Part shown: positions 42,052 through 51,112 of the stretch, piece after piece | How the letters are laid out: the number at the start of each line of letters is the position of its first letter | How positions within the stretch are numbered: position 1 is the first letter of the stretch | Source: Roseibium marinum | GTDB lineage: Bacteria; Pseudomonadota; Alphaproteobacteria; Rhizobiales; Stappiaceae | Assembly: GCF_002906165.1 (NCBI RefSeq) | Contig: NZ_PPCN01000019.1 | Location: 1-64,000, forward strand | Length of the DNA stretch: 64,000 nt | Direction: 5' to 3' | Translations under genes and position numbers: made by a program | The notes under the pieces: model-generated | What the model saw: the letters and a program-made list of their open reading frames with translations, nothing else | What the model was told of the DNA's origin: nothing | Database searches by the model: none

Positions 42052-42875
42052 AACCGCACGTCATTCTCAGGTGGTTTGTCTTCGTGACCGCTGCTCTTGT
42101 CATGAACTTCCCGGTCATCGCGACATTCATAACCGCCCTGAAGGCGCCGGCCGAAATTGCCCGTAACCCGTCTCTGGTGGTGCACAATCCCACCATCGAG
42201 AATTTCGTGACCGTTCTGACGGTGAGCGACCGGTTGAATATCTATCATTATCTGTGGAACTCTCTGATAGCGGCATCAATCGGGTCGATCCTGCCGATCG
42301 TCGTTGCCTTCCCGATCGCCTGGGCGATCGTGCGCCGGGGATACGGCCGAAATATTCTGTTCCCGCTCGTTGTGAACCTGCGTGCCCTGCCGCTCGTCAT
42401 TTTCGCAGTGCCGCTTTATTTGATGTTTTCCGTGGTGAACCTGCTGGACACCCGGCTTGGGCTTGGACTGGTTCTTGCCGTGGTCAATCTGCCATTGGCG
42501 CTCATGCTGCTCGTCAACGCGGTCGCGGAGATCCCCATTGAGCTTGAAGAAGCGGCACGAATGGACGGTGCCCGGCTGCCGCGTCTCATTCTTCGGATCG
42601 TATTGCCCCTGTGTCGCCCCGCCTTCATCACGACGTTCGTTTTCGGCTTCATCACCGCTTGGAACGAATTCCTCTTCGGTCTGATACTGACCACTCAGAA
42701 AGCTGTGCCGATGACTGTCGGCGCATCGTTTTTCTTCGCGACTTCAGGCGGCGGCGTCCAATGGGGTGTAGCGGCTGCCGTGATGATTGTAGCAGCGCTG
42801 CCTCCGCTGCTGCTGGGCCTGATCATGTATCGCAAAATCACTGGTTCCATGGTCTCCGGTGCAGTCAAAGGATAA
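42048..42875 (+). CDS. ABC transporter permease (MalG/UgpE type)
   Basis: A 275-residue inner-membrane protein with six hydrophobic segments and the EAA loop PIELEEAARMDGARLPRLIL. A GFITAWNEFLFGLILT segment is typical of the MalG side. It forms the membrane channel with the product of 41188. Confidence 0.9.
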   Translation: MKPHVILRWFVFVTAALVMNFPVIATFITALKAPAEIARNPSLVVHNPTIENFVTVLTVSDRLNIYHYLWNSLIAASIGSILPIVVAFPIAWAIVRRGYGRNILFPLVVNLRALPLVIFAVPLYLMFSVVNLLDTRLGLGLVLAVVNLPLALMLLVNAVAEIPIELEEAARMDGARLPRLILRIVLPLCRPAFITTFVFGFITAWNEFLFGLILTTQKAVPMTVGASFFFATSGGGVQWGVAAAVMIVAALPPLLLGLIMYRKITGSMVSGAVKG

Positions 42876-42878
42876 AAA

Positions 42879-43952
42879 ATGGCAAGGATCTCGCTCGGAA
42901 ACGTCTGTAAATCCTTCAAGGGGCTGAAGGTTATCAAATCTGTTTCCCTGACGGTCGAAGACGGCGAATTCTGCGTTTTTGTCGGCCCGTCGGGCTGCGG
43001 GAAGTCGACGCTGCTGCGGATGATAGCCGGGCTTGAAGATGTGACTTCAGGCCAGATTCTGATAGACGATCAGGACGTCACGAAGCTAGAGCCTTTTGAC
43101 CGCCAGCTTTCGATGGTTTTCCAAAGCTACGCGCTCTATCCGCATCTTACGGTGCGCCAGAACATTGCCTTTGCTCTGGAAACCGCGAAGCAGCCAAAGG
43201 AGGTCATCGAATGCAAGGTCGCGGAGGCGGCGCGAACGCTAAAGCTTGAGGACTATCTCGACCGCAGGCCATCCGCGCTTTCTGGCGGCCAACGTCAACG
43301 CGTTGCGATCGGGCGGGCAATTGTGCGCGAGCCCAGGGCCTTTCTGTTCGATGAACCCCTGTCCAATCTGGATGCCGCACTGCGCGGGGAAACACGCGTC
43401 GAAATCGCGTCTCTTCACAAGTCACTGGCCGCGACGATGATCTATGTCACACATGATCAGGTGGAAGCGATGACCCTGGCGGATCGTATCGTCGTTCTGA
43501 ACAAGGGAGAAATCATGCAGGTCGGCAGCCCCCGTGAACTTTACGAACATCCCGGGAATGTGTTCGTTGCCCAGTTTCTCGGCAGCCCCAGGATGAACCT
43601 GATTGACGCGGCAAGCGACGGCGAGGCTGGCGTCATGCTTCCGGGCAACCAGCGATTGGACATCGGGCAGCGCAGTCCGGAAAATATCAGGACCGTGGGT
43701 GTTCGCCCCGAACAGATCTCCATCACGGATGACGGCGATGCCGCAATCAAGGGAACGATAAAACTCTGCGAATACCACGGGTCGGTGCTCAGCCTCATTG
43801 TGGACGCCGGGCCCATGGGCGACATATCGGTGCTGGCTCCGAGCGCTGGCGCTTTGGTTGAAGGCGCGCGGGTCAGCCTTGATCTGCCGGCCGATGCTTT
43901 GCATTTCTTCGATGAACTTGGACACCGCGTGACCCCGTCGGCGCAAGCGTAA
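42879..43952 (+). CDS. ABC transporter ATP-binding protein (MsmX/UgpC/MalK type)
   Basis: The 357-residue protein carries Walker A GPSGCGKS, signature LSGGQRQR, Walker B FLFDEPLSNLD and the switch His in VTHDQ. A C-terminal TOBE-like regulatory domain starts at about 240. It starts 4 bp after the permease stop with AAAGGA upstream. It completes the importer of the amino-sugar operon. Confidence 0.93.
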   Translation: MARISLGNVCKSFKGLKVIKSVSLTVEDGEFCVFVGPSGCGKSTLLRMIAGLEDVTSGQILIDDQDVTKLEPFDRQLSMVFQSYALYPHLTVRQNIAFALETAKQPKEVIECKVAEAARTLKLEDYLDRRPSALSGGQRQRVAIGRAIVREPRAFLFDEPLSNLDAALRGETRVEIASLHKSLAATMIYVTHDQVEAMTLADRIVVLNKGEIMQVGSPRELYEHPGNVFVAQFLGSPRMNLIDAASDGEAGVMLPGNQRLDIGQRSPENIRTVGVRPEQISITDDGDAAIKGTIKLCEYHGSVLSLIVDAGPMGDISVLAPSAGALVEGARVSLDLPADALHFFDELGHRVTPSAQA

Positions 43953-43983
43953 GCGTGACCGCTTTGAAGAAAAGGGAAGTGGC

Positions 43984-44766
43984 ATGAAGGTTCTGATTTA
44001 CGACGATGCCGAACGGGCGGTTGTCAGTGCGGCCGATCAGCTTGTCGCGGTGCTTGAAACCAAGCCCGACGCGGTATTCGGGCTTGCGACCGGCGGTACG
44101 ATGCTGCCGCTTTATCAGCGTTTGGTCGAACTCCACAGAGATGGCCGCGCGTCTTTCGGCAAGGCCTCTACGTTCAACCTGGATGAATATATCGGCATAG
44201 CGCCGGACCACGCCTGTTCGTATCACACCTATATGCGCGAGGTGCTGTTCAAGCATATCGACATCGATCCGTCCCGCACGCACCTGCCACGTGGCGACTG
44301 CGCGGACTGTGTGGCCGAAGCGGCTCGGTATGAGGCACTGATCGCGGCAAGCGGCGGGATCGATTTTCAGTTGGTCGGCATCGGTCAGAACGGGCATATC
44401 GGGTTCAACGAACCAACATCGAGCTTGAGTTCCCTGACCCGGATAAAAACCCTCACCGAGGATACGCGCCGCGCCAACGCGCGTTATTTTGACAACCCTG
44501 AGGATATCCCGAAATATGCGCTGACGATGGGCGTCGGTTCGATCCTGGCCACCCGTCGTTGCCTGTTGTTGGCGACCGGCGTTACCAAAGCGCGGGCCGT
44601 CGCCGCGATGGTTGAAGGCCCGATCTCCGCTGCCTGTCCCGCGAGCGCGCTGCAACTGCATCCAAAGGCGACAATCGTTCTGGACAGGGATGCAGCGGCC
44701 GAGCTTGAACTTACGGAATATTATCAGCACGTCCATCCCAAGGGGGCGGAAAGTGTCTGGAATTGA
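43984..44766 (+). CDS. nagB: Glucosamine-6-phosphate deaminase
   Basis: The 260-residue NagB converts GlcN-6-P to fructose-6-P and ammonia. The diagnostic motifs are LATGGTMLPLYQRL (phosphate), TFNLDEYIG (catalytic Asp region) and GIGQNGHIGFNEP. It is last in the operon, so imported amino sugar enters glycolysis here. No deacetylase (NagA) gene lies in the operon, so the GlcNAc-6-P to GlcN-6-P step must be elsewhere. Confidence 0.93.
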   Translation: MKVLIYDDAERAVVSAADQLVAVLETKPDAVFGLATGGTMLPLYQRLVELHRDGRASFGKASTFNLDEYIGIAPDHACSYHTYMREVLFKHIDIDPSRTHLPRGDCADCVAEAARYEALIAASGGIDFQLVGIGQNGHIGFNEPTSSLSSLTRIKTLTEDTRRANARYFDNPEDIPKYALTMGVGSILATRRCLLLATGVTKARAVAAMVEGPISAACPASALQLHPKATIVLDRDAAAELELTEYYQHVHPKGAESVWN

Positions 44767-45072
44767 TCCCGCAGGTTTCGAATACTCCGTGTTCGCCCGC
44801 AGAATTTTTTGACGGGCCATCAGCCCAATTTTTTCGGGAGTAGCTCAATAGGCGCGTTGTACCGCTTTTCAATTTGCAGCTTCTTCAGGCCCCGGGTACA
44901 GGCGGTCGGGATTTCGTTTTTCCAAATGGATAGTTCGACCTGCTAATTTTCTGATTGTTAATTCTATCGATACAATTTCTGATGCACATTCCGGTGGCAG
45001 GCGCTTCTGTCACAACCATGCGATCGGCGCGTCCGGCAGGAGAGCTCAAATGCTCAGTGCAGGGGGAATGGC
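44767..45072. other. Intergenic region between nagB and the secreted GH64-like gene
   Basis: No gene is supported. GGGC/GCCC with a short loop followed by AATTTTTTC at about 44814-44840 is a weak terminator candidate for the amino-sugar operon. The promoter of the next gene must lie here; the GGGGGA before 45073 is its ribosome binding site. Confidence 0.4.
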
Positions 45073-47838
45073 ATGATATCGACTGTTTTGAAACGCTTGT
45101 TTTTTGGGGGCCTTATCACTTTAGCACCCTGTCTTGCCAATGCGGATACTGCTACAGCTACGCTCACAGTCACTTCCCAATACCCTATCACCGTGACAAT
45201 CGGCAGCGATGCACCCTGCAAGGTCACAGCGTCGTCCCCTTGCACCAGGACGGATCTGCCCACCGGCGGGTTGGGCCTTACGTTCGATGTCACCGAGGGA
45301 ACGATCCTTCAAGGAGGTACGCTGGCATGCCTGTCAATCGAGCCGGGCATCGGAACGGTAGGCACTTCAATTTCCGTCGTAGCGGGCGCCAACAACTGCG
45401 CGTTGACCGTCAAACCGGCGTTCGATGTCACAGCGTCGGGAGCCGGACTGATCGCGCTGACGGTAGGAACCGGGGCTAATTCTCATCCATGTTATCAGCT
45501 CGGCACCAGTCTACCCCAGACCTGGGAGTGCCCATATAGTGGTGAAAGGGAAACCCTCACGCTAACGCCGGGACTTGCAAGCGGGATATTTCTCGGGAGC
45601 GGGCAAGGCGCCTGCGCCGACGCCTCTGCGGCCGGCTTTTCCGTCACCGTCACGCCAACCGGTTTCAGCTGCATCCTGTCTACGGGAAGCCAGCAACCGG
45701 ATAACGGCTGGTGGATCATGGCCGGACAGAACAGCAGCTATCTCGCGCTACAGCGGAATGCCACTCATTCTGAAAGCATGCTGGGCATGTTCTTCACCCA
45801 GGATCCTTCCGGCGCAGCGGTCTGGTACATGCTGAACGCCTATTGGAACGATCAGACCGCTGCCTTCACCGGCACTGCAAGTACTTATTCCGCTGCGCCA
45901 GCCCTTCCTGCGGGTTTTGATACTATGGCAGCGCCCCGGGTGGACGAGATTGTGGCTGATGTCACCCTGTCTTTTTCGGAAAGCGGTTCTGGTAATCTTG
46001 TTTGGACATCCAGAGCGGACGGGATGTCGGAAACCCTCGCCCTGACGCGCCCCCACAACAGAGCACAAGGACAGCCGTCCCATGCACCTGCCACCGGCTG
46101 GTACGGTGCCAATGTTTCAACTTCGCCGCTGGTTCTGGGCGGCACCGGAATATTCCTTGAAATGTGGGGAACCGACAACGCTCCCGAGGCGCTGATGGGT
46201 GTTTACTGGTACGAACCGATGACCGGGAAGCCCATGTGGTGGATCTCCGATCAGGCTGGAACAACCGTGACGCCATATCCGGCAACAGGTACGCAAACCG
46301 GTTGGACGATGGCCACGCATTTCGACAGCGGTTCCAACTTCTTTGCCGGTTTCGGTGACGACAGGACGTCAAATACGTATGGTGTGTTCCACCTGCTCCC
46401 GTCACAGGTTGAGCTGGCTGGCGAGGCTGGCCCCATCGTAGCGACATTCGATCCCTATGCCGCCTGGGGTGATACGGCACATGGCTACTGGGTGTCCCTT
46501 GGCTCGGAAGATACCGGCCTGGCCGACCCCTATGTCACCTTTTTCCCCGGGAGCAATTCAGCCGGTCAACTGCGGTATGTGCCAACATCAGGAAACAATG
46601 CCAATAGCCTGATCGATTTTCCGAGCACCACTCCGGTGAAACTGTCAGACATTGCAAGCGCTGCGCTATTCGCCAGCAATCAGACGGTGGGTGGAGATCT
46701 TTATTTCTCGGAGCAACCGCTTGAGATGAAAGTAAGCAACATCTGCACGCCGATCACCGCCACGCAGTCTCAAGCGCCGTCCCCTGTCAGCATCACCGAC
46801 TGCAACTATAAAACACGCTGGCAGTTCATCGAACTCGGCGGCGTGTTCGATGTTACCTACATCAATCTCTATTCGATTCCCGTTGCGATCAATCAAGGTG
46901 CAAGCCGCTATGGGGAGCCGCTTGCCGGCGCGTCGTTATCCGGCTTGTCCGAAAACCTTGCGGCCTTGGCAGGCGGCAACTCGAGTTCGGTAACCGTTAA
47001 AAGCACCGCGGGTGAAACGGTCCGCGTGATCAGTCCCGCCAACGGCAACACCTGGTCTGGATATTATCCCGGGTTTGCGGGCTACTTGAGCAGTGCTTTC
47101 AACGAACAGACTGGCACGCCGACGGTACCGATTTCAGTCAGCAACACCTATGAAAGTGCGGCTAGAAAGCCCGAGAGCACAGTCTGTTCGGCAGCTGCGT
47201 TTGACACTCAGACCTATTCGACCTCCTCGGTCACTTATCAGTCGAGTGGTGCTACGCAGGGGGCGTTGACCATCACCGGCAGCGCCCAAACGGTCCACGA
47301 TTTCACGATTACAGCCTACACGCCGGTTACACCCCGGCCCACGAGTTGTTCCGGGAGCACCGGGGCAGCGGGCACCTGTTATACCTCCGGTTTGACCCCG
47401 GGTGCGTTTTCCAACGCGATCTACGAAGCCGTCGTGTATTACAGTGTCAACAATCCCGCATGCACCTCCGGCCAAATCGAAAGCAACGGGTCGAACGATG
47501 TATTCTCAGCTGTTGTTCGAGACGTTTTGGTGGGCCTTGCCAGTGGCTTCGTGGATAGCTCGGAGGCGAGCCCAGCCGGACTTCCGGCTGCCAACAGCAC
47601 CTACGGCACGATGACGAGCGCGCAATGGTCAGCGGATGCGGCCAAGCTGTTTCATCAGGTGCAGTCGAGCGCCTATTACAATACATGGGCAGCGGAAATC
47701 AGAGATACATTCGGAAGTGGCGTCTATGGTTTCCAGTATTCGGACTTTTTCGCCAAAGACGGTCCGATTGGCAATCCTCAGCTCCCGCTTGTTCCGATGG
47801 TGCCCGTCGGCGTGAAGATCCTCGATTCATCCAAATAG
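45073..47838 (+). CDS. Large secreted protein with GH64/thaumatin-like C-terminal part
   Basis: The product is 921 residues, with a signal peptide (cut near ANAD, about 24). Residues 40-130 are a bacterial Ig-like stretch with paired cysteines. Residues 205-330 and 340-440 are two beta-rich repeats of a WW-rich type (NGWWIMAGQNSS, AVWYMLNAYW; TGWYGANVS, KPMWWISDQAG). Residues about 465-915 resemble GH64 beta-1,3-glucanases: GGDLYFSEQPL, TRWQFIELGG with a Glu587 candidate, then INLYSIPVAI and a late NDVFSAVVRD and YGFQYSDFF. The second GH64 acid appears to be Asn598 instead of Asp. Glucan or other polysaccharide binding, or a weak or altered hydrolase, is plausible. Single-gene unit. Confidence 0.65.
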   Translation: MISTVLKRLFFGGLITLAPCLANADTATATLTVTSQYPITVTIGSDAPCKVTASSPCTRTDLPTGGLGLTFDVTEGTILQGGTLACLSIEPGIGTVGTSISVVAGANNCALTVKPAFDVTASGAGLIALTVGTGANSHPCYQLGTSLPQTWECPYSGERETLTLTPGLASGIFLGSGQGACADASAAGFSVTVTPTGFSCILSTGSQQPDNGWWIMAGQNSSYLALQRNATHSESMLGMFFTQDPSGAAVWYMLNAYWNDQTAAFTGTASTYSAAPALPAGFDTMAAPRVDEIVADVTLSFSESGSGNLVWTSRADGMSETLALTRPHNRAQGQPSHAPATGWYGANVSTSPLVLGGTGIFLEMWGTDNAPEALMGVYWYEPMTGKPMWWISDQAGTTVTPYPATGTQTGWTMATHFDSGSNFFAGFGDDRTSNTYGVFHLLPSQVELAGEAGPIVATFDPYAAWGDTAHGYWVSLGSEDTGLADPYVTFFPGSNSAGQLRYVPTSGNNANSLIDFPSTTPVKLSDIASAALFASNQTVGGDLYFSEQPLEMKVSNICTPITATQSQAPSPVSITDCNYKTRWQFIELGGVFDVTYINLYSIPVAINQGASRYGEPLAGASLSGLSENLAALAGGNSSSVTVKSTAGETVRVISPANGNTWSGYYPGFAGYLSSAFNEQTGTPTVPISVSNTYESAARKPESTVCSAAAFDTQTYSTSSVTYQSSGATQGALTITGSAQTVHDFTITAYTPVTPRPTSCSGSTGAAGTCYTSGLTPGAFSNAIYEAVVYYSVNNPACTSGQIESNGSNDVFSAVVRDVLVGLASGFVDSSEASPAGLPAANSTYGTMTSAQWSADAAKLFHQVQSSAYYNTWAAEIRDTFGSGVYGFQYSDFFAKDGPIGNPQLPLVPMVPVGVKILDSSK

Positions 47839-47853
47839 GGCGGATGCCCGTTT

Positions 47854-47879
47854 CCTCTCACCCCATTCGGGGTGAGAGG
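47854..47879 (+). terminator. Stem-loop after the GH64-like gene
   Basis: CCTCTCACCCC (47854-47864) and GGGGTGAGAGG (47869-47879) form an 11-bp stem with a 4-nt loop, 15 bp after the stop. No T-run follows, so termination efficiency is uncertain. Confidence 0.6.
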
Positions 47880-48056
47880 CCCAGGTCAATCGCATGATCT
47901 TTCATACTAACATCGGTCCTGTCAGCCTGAGTCTGTCGAGAATTGGGGTTTTTCAGCGGTTTGGATGCCGATCGCTCGAATTCAGGAAGCAAAAGCGCCG
48001 GAAGGATGAACTCCTTTGCGGACCAAACACCCAGGCGGTAGCGAGGAACTTTTCCG

Positions 48057-48944
48057 ATGTTGAACGCGTTACGTGATGCCTTTGAAATCGGCGCGCATCC
48101 ATTGTCGTTCCGGTCGGCGCGTATGGAAGCAGCGGACGACTTCGACATCGAACATCTCGTCTTCGAAAGCCCCGCGGGGGAAGAGGTGCGCGGTGTCCTG
48201 ACACGGCCGCGAGAGACCGGTCCGCATCCCGCGATCCTCTACATTCATGCTCACGGCAACCGCCATGACATCGGTATTAGAGAAATGCTTGAAGGCCGGC
48301 CGGCGCTGCAAGGTCCCCTCGGGCCGGAATTCGCGCGGCGCGGCTATGTCACGCTGATGACCGAATTGCCGGCCTTCGGTCACCGGGCCGAACCGGGAGA
48401 AAGCGCAAGGGCCAAGGCGGCCTTGTGGCGTGGCAACTCACTGGCGGGACAGATGGTTGCGGAACAGGCTTCGGCGCTCGACTGGCTCGCGAGCCGCGAC
48501 GATGTCGATGCTGGCCGCGCCGGTGCGTTCGGTATTTCCATGGGAGCCACCCTCTCCTACTGGCTGGCGGGCGTCGATCCGCGCATCACCGCTGTAGCCC
48601 AGCTCTGCGCATACGCCGATCTGGAGACGCTGATCGAAACCGGTGCGCACGATCTCCATGGCATCTACATGACTGTTCCAGGTCTCCTGAAGATCGCCTC
48701 CAACGGCCGCATCGCCGGATCTGTCGCGCCGCGTCCGCAACTGATCGGCATCGGTGACCTCGATCCGCTGACGCCCCCGCGGGCGGTGGAAACTGCGCTT
48801 GACGAAACCCGTGCGCTCTACGCCGCGACCGGTGCGGCGGACAACCTTGCCGTCCATCGCGAACCGGACAGCGGCCATGTGGAAACCGCTGCCATGCGTG
48901 AGGCGGTCCTGAGCTTCTTCGAGCGTCACCTCCAGACGGTTTAG
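48057..48944 (+). CDS. Alpha/beta hydrolase (dienelactone-hydrolase/acetyl-xylan-esterase-like)
   Basis: The 295-residue protein has a nucleophile elbow GISMGA, a probable acid in GIGDLDPLTPP and a catalytic His in DSGHVET. ILYIHAHGNRHD gives the oxyanion region. It probably cleaves an ester. Next to the uronate operon it could remove acetyl or methyl ester groups from pectin-type oligosaccharides, but its strand is opposite and this is inference. No signal peptide. It converges with the ABC ATPase gene 9 bp away. Confidence 0.85.
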   Translation: MLNALRDAFEIGAHPLSFRSARMEAADDFDIEHLVFESPAGEEVRGVLTRPRETGPHPAILYIHAHGNRHDIGIREMLEGRPALQGPLGPEFARRGYVTLMTELPAFGHRAEPGESARAKAALWRGNSLAGQMVAEQASALDWLASRDDVDAGRAGAFGISMGATLSYWLAGVDPRITAVAQLCAYADLETLIETGAHDLHGIYMTVPGLLKIASNGRIAGSVAPRPQLIGIGDLDPLTPPRAVETALDETRALYAATGAADNLAVHREPDSGHVETAAMREAVLSFFERHLQTV

Positions 48945-48953
48945 GCACGCGAT

Positions 48954-50051
48954 TCAGGTCGCAGGCACGCGCAGGCCGTTGGCATCGAAGAGGTGCAGCT
49001 TTTCATGGTTCAGGCGAAACCGGACCGTGCGCGCTTCTTCGGCGACCGGTTGTCCGGCGAGCACGGCCAGCATCGGCTGGTCACCGGCAATCCTCGCGTG
49101 CACGACGGTTTCCGGGCCGAGTGCCTCGACCAGCGTCACATCCGCATCCAGGTGATCTTCACCGGTCGCCGTGTCATCGATGCAGGCAATGTCGTGCGGA
49201 CGGATGCCGACAGTCACGCTGTCCCCCGCCGTGAGCGACGCCGTATCGACGGCCATGGTCGCCACCAGTCCACCGGGTCCTTCCAGCGTAACGCCTGTTC
49301 CCTGAACGGAGGTCACTTTCGCCGGCAGCAGGTTCATGCGCGGCGCACCGATGAAGCCCGCGACGAAGAGATTTGCCGGTTCGTTATAAAGATCGAGCGG
49401 CCGGCCGAGCTGCTCGATCCGTCCGGCGCGCATGACGACGATACGGTCGGCCAGTGTCATGGCCTCCACCTGATCGTGCGTCACATAGATCATGGTGGTC
49501 TTCAAGCGGCCATGCAGGGCGGCAAGTTCCGCGCGCGTCGAAATCCTGAGTTCCGCATCGAGGTTCGACAAGGGCTCGTCGAGCAGAAAGGCCGTCGGAT
49601 TGCGCACCACGGCCCGGCCGATCGCAACACGCTGCTTCTGGCCGCCGGACAATTGTCCCGGCCGGCGGTCGAGATAGTCGGTGATCTCCAGCATGCGCGC
49701 GGCTTCACCGATGCGTTTCTCGATCTCCGCTTTGGGCATGTTCTGGTTTTCCAGCCCGAAGGCGAGGTTCTTGCGCACCGTCATATGCGGGTAAAGCGCA
49801 TAGGACTGGAACACCATGGCAAGACCGCGCTCCGCCGCCGTTACCGGGGTCACGTCCGCTCCATCGATTTCGATCCTGCCGGCCGACGGCTGGTCCAGGC
49901 CGGCGATCAGGCGCAGGAGCGTGGACTTGCCGCAGCCGGACGGACCGACCAGCACCATGAATTCCCCGTCCTCAATGTTGAGATTGATGTCGTGGAGTAC
50001 CTTCAACTTGCCGTAGGCACGATCGATATTCGTGAGCGTAATACGTCCCAT
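48954..50051 (-). CDS. ABC transporter ATP-binding protein (UgpC/MsmX type)
   Basis: The 365-residue protein has Walker A GPSGCGKS, signature LSGGQKQR, Walker B FLLDEPLSNLD, the switch His in VTHDQ, and a C-terminal TOBE-like domain. It starts at 50051 (MGRITLTNID), 8 bp after the permease gene. It energises the sugar importer of the uronate operon and is the last gene on the transcript. Confidence 0.93.
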   Translation of the reverse strand: MGRITLTNIDRAYGKLKVLHDINLNIEDGEFMVLVGPSGCGKSTLLRLIAGLDQPSAGRIEIDGADVTPVTAAERGLAMVFQSYALYPHMTVRKNLAFGLENQNMPKAEIEKRIGEAARMLEITDYLDRRPGQLSGGQKQRVAIGRAVVRNPTAFLLDEPLSNLDAELRISTRAELAALHGRLKTTMIYVTHDQVEAMTLADRIVVMRAGRIEQLGRPLDLYNEPANLFVAGFIGAPRMNLLPAKVTSVQGTGVTLEGPGGLVATMAVDTASLTAGDSVTVGIRPHDIACIDDTATGEDHLDADVTLVEALGPETVVHARIAGDQPMLAVLAGQPVAEEARTVRFRLNHEKLHLFDANGLRVPAT

Positions 50052-50059
50052 ATCCGTTC

Positions 50060-51112
50060 CTATTTCAAACCGCTGCCGGCAATGCCGGAGGTGATGTACC
50101 GCTGCAGGAACGTGAAGACGAGCACGACCGGGATCATGGTCACCACCGTCATAGCCAGGATGAAGTGCCACTGCACATTGAGTTCGCCCGCATAGGTGTT
50201 CAGGCCGACCTGGAGCGTGTAGTTCTCCTTGCTGGACAAAACGACCAGCGGCCAGAGGAAGTCGTTCCAGCGCCACACGACCGAGAAGATCGCCAGGACC
50301 GCGAGCGCCGGCGCGGCCAGCGGCAGGATGATCCGCCAGTAGATCTGCCACTCGCTGGCATGGTCCATGCGCGCGGCATCGAGCAGTTCGTCGGGGATCG
50401 TCAGCATGTACTGGCGCAGCAAGAACACGCCGGTCGGCGTGGCGACCGTCGGAAGGATCACTCCCCAGAGCGTGTCGAACAGACCGACGGCGCTGACGAC
50501 GGAATAGAGCGGCACCAGCAGGACCGGCAGGGGAACCATCAGCGTCGCCACGATCAGCAGCATTACCGCGTCACGCCCGCGGAAGCTGTATTTCGACAGG
50601 GCGAAGGCCGCCATCGAGTTGGTAAGCAGAGTGATGATCGTCGCAACCACCGTCACGAAAACCGAGTTCCGCAGGTAAAGCGTGAAATCGTTCTTTTCCA
50701 TCGGCTCGACATAGTTCCCGGTCGCGAAGTCGACCGATCGCACCGGAACGCGGTCGTTGATGTTGATCTTGTAGAGCGTGCCGGGATCCTCAGGATCCAC
50801 CATCTGCGCGACGATACCGACACGGCGGACCTGGGCAAGCCTGCGCTCTTCTCCGTCCTCGGTCGTCACACGGTAGAGCTCCAGCGGCTTGTCATACCCC
50901 TCCACCACCACCGTCTGCGTGGCCATGGGCAGCAGGGTCGGCGGAAACTCCGACAGGGCTGCCGGCGTCTTGAACGAGGAAAAGACCAGCCAGAGAACCG
51001 GACCGAACATGATGACCAGGCCGCCAACCAGCCAGACCCAGGTAACAATGTCGGTCCAGTGCCAGCCACTGCCGCCCCTGCGGCGTATCAGGAATGCGAA
51101 AACGCGGCTCAT
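50060..51112 (-). CDS. ABC transporter permease (MalG/UgpE type) with enlarged first periplasmic loop
   Basis: A 350-residue membrane protein. TM1 (about 22-46) is followed by roughly 95 residues of soluble sequence (KTPAALSEFPP ... EPMEKNDFT, containing charged beta-like stretches) before TM2. This is far longer than in common MalG-type permeases. The EAA loop DELLDAARMDHASEWQIYWR and a late VVWRWNDFLWPLVVLS are normal. The start at 51112 overlaps the stop of the other permease by one base. It may give extra contact to the binding protein. Confidence 0.9.
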   Translation of the reverse strand: MSRVFAFLIRRRGGSGWHWTDIVTWVWLVGGLVIMFGPVLWLVFSSFKTPAALSEFPPTLLPMATQTVVVEGYDKPLELYRVTTEDGEERRLAQVRRVGIVAQMVDPEDPGTLYKININDRVPVRSVDFATGNYVEPMEKNDFTLYLRNSVFVTVVATIITLLTNSMAAFALSKYSFRGRDAVMLLIVATLMVPLPVLLVPLYSVVSAVGLFDTLWGVILPTVATPTGVFLLRQYMLTIPDELLDAARMDHASEWQIYWRIILPLAAPALAVLAIFSVVWRWNDFLWPLVVLSSKENYTLQVGLNTYAGELNVQWHFILAMTVVTMIPVVLVFTFLQRYITSGIAGSGLK

